Shown piece after piece: positions 32,173 to 36,322 of a stretch of 36,322 bases of DNA. The notes under the pieces are model-generated. The model saw only the letters and a list, made by a program, of their open reading frames with translations. It made no database searches and was not told the DNA's origin. A program made the translations under genes and the position numbers. Position 1 is the first letter of the stretch. Each line of letters begins with the position of its first letter. The stretch is taken from positions 1-36,322 of the forward strand of contig NZ_PVLV01000287.1 in assembly GCF_002982015.1 (NCBI RefSeq), given 5' to 3'. The DNA comes from Streptomyces solincola (GTDB taxonomy: Bacteria > Actinomycetota > Actinomycetes > Streptomycetales > Streptomycetaceae).

Positions 32173-32898
32173 ATGAGCACCGGAGAGGGCAGGGCCGATC
32201 AGGGCGGCGGGACGGGGCACACCTGGGCGGCGGCGGTGCGCGGTGCGCTGGCGCCGGGCCTGCTGCTGCCGCTCGGCGGCCCGGACGACGGCGTCTGGAT
32301 CACCGAGCGGGCCGCCGCCGGCGTGCTGGGCGGCGCGATGGAGCGGGCGGCGCCGGACGCCGTGCCGGGCCGGGTGCGGGTGCGGTCCGCCGCCGGCGGG
32401 GCGGCCGGGGCGGCCTCCGGGACGCCCGCGCCGCCCGGGGCACTGCCGGCCGGACCGCTGCGGGTGGAGGCGGAGTTCGCCGCCCTGGCGGGGTCGGTGC
32501 TGCCCGAGGTGGCGGACCGGCTGCGCGCCGCGGTGCTGGCCGCGTCCGACGAACTGCTGGGCCTGCGGGTGGCGGCGGTGGACCTGCGGGTGACCGCGCT
32601 GCTGGACGCCCTGCCGGAGCGCCCGCCCGGCGACGACGGCCCGCCGGCGGCGGACACGCCGCCGGGCAGCCCCCCGGAACCGGGCTCACCCGAGGCGGTG
32701 GCCGCCGCCGTGCCCGGGGTGGCGCGGCTGACCGGCGCACTGGGCCGTCCGGCGCACCGGACCGCCGGCCGGCTGCGGGTGGAGCTGGCCACCGCCCCCG
32801 GCCGGCGGGCCCGGGACGTGGCCGCCGCGGCCCGCGCGGCGCTCGCCGCGGACGACCCGCACACCGCGGTGACCGTGGTGGTCACCGAGACGGGCTGA
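32173..32898 (+). CDS. Tandem degenerate Asp23-like protein (previously of obscure name)
   Basis: This 241-residue, Ala/Gly/Pro-rich cytosolic protein is read away from the Asp23 operon. Its middle (RVEAEFAALAGSVLPEVADRLRAAVLAASDELLGLRVAAVDLRV) lines up with the Asp23 strand-helix-strand region of the neighbour (ADVAGAVRENVVSAVERMTGLEVVEVNIAV). After a Pro linker a second copy follows (GVARLTG, RLRVELATAPGRRARDVAAAARAALAADDPHTAVTVVV). So it is probably two weak alkaline-shock domains in one chain. Homologues are, as I recall, labelled nucleopolyhedrovirus P10 family, which has no support here. GGAGG is only one base from ATG 32173, so the start is not certain. Confidence 0.7.
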   Translation: MSTGEGRADQGGGTGHTWAAAVRGALAPGLLLPLGGPDDGVWITERAAAGVLGGAMERAAPDAVPGRVRVRSAAGGAAGAASGTPAPPGALPAGPLRVEAEFAALAGSVLPEVADRLRAAVLAASDELLGLRVAAVDLRVTALLDALPERPPGDDGPPAADTPPGSPPEPGSPEAVAAAVPGVARLTGALGRPAHRTAGRLRVELATAPGRRARDVAAAARAALAADDPHTAVTVVVTETG

Positions 32899-32906
32899 CC
32901 CTCGGG

Positions 32907-32926
32907 CGCGGGCCGCGCGGCCCGCG
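32907..32926. terminator. Palindromic terminator between convergent genes
   Basis: CGCGGGCC (32907-32914) pairs with GGCCCGCG (32919-32926) over GCGC, in the 30-bp gap between the tandem Asp23-like gene and the crotonase gene. It is usable from both sides. Confidence 0.75.
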
Positions 32927-32928
32927 GG

Positions 32929-33747
32929 TCAGTCGGCCAGGCCGGCCAGGTCGCGCAGCCTGCGGGCCTGGGCGGCGCGCTCGGCGGCGCGCTGCTCCTC
33001 GTACGTGCGGTCGCCCGCCCCCCGCAGCAGCGCCTTGGTCTCCACCACCGCGTCGCGCGGGGCGGCCAGCAGCGCGGCGGCGAGGTCCTGCACCGCGCCG
33101 TCGAGTTCGTCGGCGGGCACCACGATGTTGGCCAGGCCGATGCGCTCGGCCTCGTCGGCGTGGACGAAGCGGCCGGTGGCGCAGATCTCCAGGGCGCGGG
33201 CGTAGCCGACCGCGCCGACCAGCGGGTGGGTGCCGGTCAGGTCGGGTACGAGGCCGAGGCTGGTCTCGCGCATGGCGAACTGCACGTCCTGCGCGGCGAC
33301 GCGCAGGTCGCAGGCGAGCGCGAGTTGGAAGCCGGCCCCGATGGCGTGGCCCTGCACGGCGGCGATGGAGACGACGTCGTTCCGCCGCCACCAGGTGAAC
33401 GCCTCCTGGTACTCGGCGATGACCGCGTCCAGTTCGGCGTCGGAGCCGCGGGCCAGGTCGAGGAAGGAGGGCTCGCCGTCGAAGCCCTCGGGGGTGAACG
33501 CCTGCCGGTCGAGGCCGGCGGAGAAGGACTTGCCCTCACCGCGCAGCACCACCACCCGCACGCTGCCGGGCAGCGCGCGCCCGGCCTCGGCCAGCGCCCG
33601 CCACAGGGCGGGCGACTGGGCGTTGCGCTTGGCCGGGTTGTCGAGCGTCACGGTGGCGATCGCGTCCCGCACGGTGAGCCGTACGCCGTCCTGGTCGAGC
33701 AGGTCGTGCGCGGCGGACGCGTCGGGGGCGGGGTCGGGCGAGGTCAT
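32929..33747 (-). CDS. Enoyl-CoA hydratase/isomerase family protein
   Basis: This 272-residue cytosolic crotonase-fold enzyme presumably hydrates or isomerises an enoyl-CoA. Oxyanion-hole residues lie in GKSFSAGLD and HAIGAGFQLALACD. The catalytic-acid region reads MRETSLGLVPDLTGTHPL, with E in RET and D in the second position where hydratases often have Glu, so the exact reaction is uncertain. The C-terminal helix (KALLRGAGDRTYEEQRAAERAAQ) is typical. ATG 33747 has GGAG six bases upstream. The 236-bp gap behind it (33748-33983) holds GC-rich inverted sequence and no clear gene. Confidence 0.9.
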   Translation of the reverse strand: MTSPDPAPDASAAHDLLDQDGVRLTVRDAIATVTLDNPAKRNAQSPALWRALAEAGRALPGSVRVVVLRGEGKSFSAGLDRQAFTPEGFDGEPSFLDLARGSDAELDAVIAEYQEAFTWWRRNDVVSIAAVQGHAIGAGFQLALACDLRVAAQDVQFAMRETSLGLVPDLTGTHPLVGAVGYARALEICATGRFVHADEAERIGLANIVVPADELDGAVQDLAAALLAAPRDAVVETKALLRGAGDRTYEEQRAAERAAQARRLRDLAGLAD

Positions 33748-33983
33748 GGGCTGCTCCGGTCCGGTGCGGCGGCCGCGGCACGGCCGCGTGTCACGGTGGC
33801 CCGGCGGCCGGCCGCGCACGGCCGACCGCCGGGTAGGTGACTGCACAGTAACCACCCGCTCGGCGGTGCGGCGAGACCGGGTGGACCGGAGAAGCTCACG
33901 GCGGCGCCGCCCGGCGGGACGGACCGAAGGCCGCACTCCGCGGGCACCAGGGCCCGAGGAGTACGGCGGTCACGCCGGGGGTG

Positions 33984-34208
33984 TCAGTCCGACGGCGTGG
34001 CCTTCTTGCCCCGGGTCGCGCCGCCGCGTCCCCGCAGTGTCACTCCGGATTCGCTGAGCATCCGGTGCACGAACCCGTACGACCGGCCGGTTTCCTCGGC
34101 CAGCGCACGGATGCTCGCACCGGAGTCGTACTTCTTCTTCAGGTCTGCCGCGAGCTTGTCGCGCGCGGGGCCGGTCACCCGGCTGCCCTTCTTCAGAGTC
34201 TCGGCCAC
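33984..34208 (-). CDS. gbn: Small helix-turn-helix nucleoid protein, Gbn type
   Basis: This 74-residue basic protein begins MAETLKKGSRVTGPARDKLAADLKKKYDSG and contains one helix-turn-helix (about 31-55, ASIRALAEETGRSYGFVHRMLSESG) followed by a basic Gly/Lys tail (RGRGGATRGKKATPSD). It matches the GATC-binding nucleoid-associated protein Gbn described in S. coelicolor (SCO1839), which influences the timing of development; identification is from memory of sequence and position. GTG 34208 has an ideal GAGGAGG five bases upstream. Being this small and basic, it is likely abundant. It lies between the crotonase and ABC-F genes. Confidence 0.88.
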   Translation of the reverse strand: MAETLKKGSRVTGPARDKLAADLKKKYDSGASIRALAEETGRSYGFVHRMLSESGVTLRGRGGATRGKKATPSD

Positions 34209-34459
34209 CCGTGCCTCCTCGTGGGAAGTGCGCTCTGGTCTTCTCATGATCACCCCTCCCGGCGCGTCTGGCCACCCATTCGACGAGGTCGGTACGGCCG
34301 GAACGGGACCCCAGCCGGCCGACGGGCGGCGGCCGCCCCGCCCGGGCAGGGCGAAACAGCAGGTCAGAGAGGTGTGGCGGAGGCCACACGGCGGCGGGAG
34401 CGGAATCCTCGATTCACCCCGCCGCCACGCCGGAGTACGAGACGCTCTCACTCAGATGA

Positions 34460-34486
34460 TGGATCACGCCTAGGCCGAATGATCCA
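34460..34486. promoter_or_regulatory. Inverted repeat carrying paired GATC sites
   Basis: TGGATCA (34460-34466) and TGATCCA (34480-34486) form a perfect 7-bp inverted repeat around CGCCTAGGCCGAA. Each arm contains GATC. It lies 24 bp past the ABC-F stop and 252 bp upstream of gbn. It could be a Gbn target or a weak ABC-F terminator. A third GATC is at 34248-34251, 40 bp before the gbn start. The 301-bp gap 34209-34509 holds no other gene that I can support. Confidence 0.4.
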
Positions 34487-34509
34487 GAGCGGGACGCCCC
34501 CGGCGGGTG

Positions 34510-36108
<1,599 letters not shown>

Positions 36109-36227
36109 GGACAGACTCCAGGGCAGCGGTGGGGCGGAAGGACGGCGGGGCGGGGCTTAGGGCTTCGACGCCTGCCGCTCTAATGCGCGAGGAGAATGGC
36201 CATACGGGCCAGTCTAACGGGCGCTTG

Positions 36228-36322
36228 CAACTGCTTTTCGGCCATGCTCGCGGGGAGAGATCGCCGGTCCCGGCGGCAGGGACCGGCGATCTCTCCCCGC
36301 GAGCATGGCCGAAAAGCAGTTG
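36228..36322. repeat. 44-bp perfect inverted repeat flush with the right edge
   Basis: Bases 36228-36271 are the exact reverse complement of 36279-36322, with a 7-nt loop GGCGGCA. Pairing stops exactly at 44 bp, as at the left edge. The outer arm is probably a fold-back artefact. The 214-bp stretch 36109-36322 shows no gene; a TAGACT hexamer on the minus strand (36211-36216) is a possible -10 for the ABC-F gene. Confidence 0.9.

Noticed and set aside
32173-32898. Nucleopolyhedrovirus P10 family assignment for this protein
   Set aside because: Nothing in the sequence supports a viral fibrous protein beyond a Pro/Ala-rich composition; Asp23-like repeats explain it better.

Overview
The window reads as a piece of a Streptomyces (or very close actinomycete) chromosome. 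Its coding sequence is extremely GC-rich, with G/C at nearly every third codon position. It carries a chaplin, a developmental nucleoid protein of the Gbn type and many GTG starts. The gene order (chpE - two-component pair - serB - fabI/fabG - tldD/tldE - tyrS - moaA - acetate-type symporter - subtilase - SURF1 - GH15 - Asp23 cluster - crotonase - gbn - ABC-F) matches, from memory, the core-chromosome stretch around SCO1800-SCO1840 of S. coelicolor. I see no insertion sequence, phage gene, CRISPR array, tRNA or rRNA.

Layout. 1-2382: 3' end of an unknown gene, the cysteine-free chaplin chpE, then a NarL-type response regulator and its GAF histidine kinase, read leftward. 2383-3680: a comparatively AT-rich, possibly structured leader and a secreted transglycosylase-like protein. 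3705-7795: a double-FHA ABC transporter fused to its permease, divergent from serB. 7796-8166: a decaying GC-rich repeat patch. 8167-11832: a SixA-like phosphatase, small membrane proteins, and an MFS exporter with a 39-residue membrane microprotein, divergent from a FadR-type GntR regulator. 12000-13492: fabG-fabI (type II fatty-acid synthesis). 13755-17995: tldD-tldE and tyrS. 18093-20476: small membrane proteins, a Cys/His mini-protein and moaA. 20661-22645: DUF485 protein and sodium:solute symporter. 23011-28835: secreted subtilase, DEDDh exonuclease-BRCT protein, zinc-ribbon protein, SURF1 and a GH15 glycosidase. 28840-29604: an SDR lacking the usual catalytic Tyr/Lys. 29629-32898: an alkaline-shock (Asp23/Gls24) membrane cluster with a divergent partner. 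32929-36108: a crotonase, gbn and an ABC-F ATPase.

How the genes work together. Most of the window is housekeeping (fatty acids, serine, Tyr-tRNA, molybdopterin, cytochrome oxidase assembly). It is interleaved with envelope and development functions: chaplin, transglycosylase, FHA-ABC exporter, Asp23/AmaP cluster and Gbn. The least-explained unit is the Asp23 array. Five leftward genes, plus one divergent gene that I read as a tandem, degenerate Asp23-like protein, form what looks like a membrane-anchored scaffold of repeated small alpha/beta domains.

Both extreme ends of the window fold back as perfect 44-bp inverted repeats flush with the edge. This looks technical (contig-end snap-back), so the outermost ~45 bases on each side should be distrusted.
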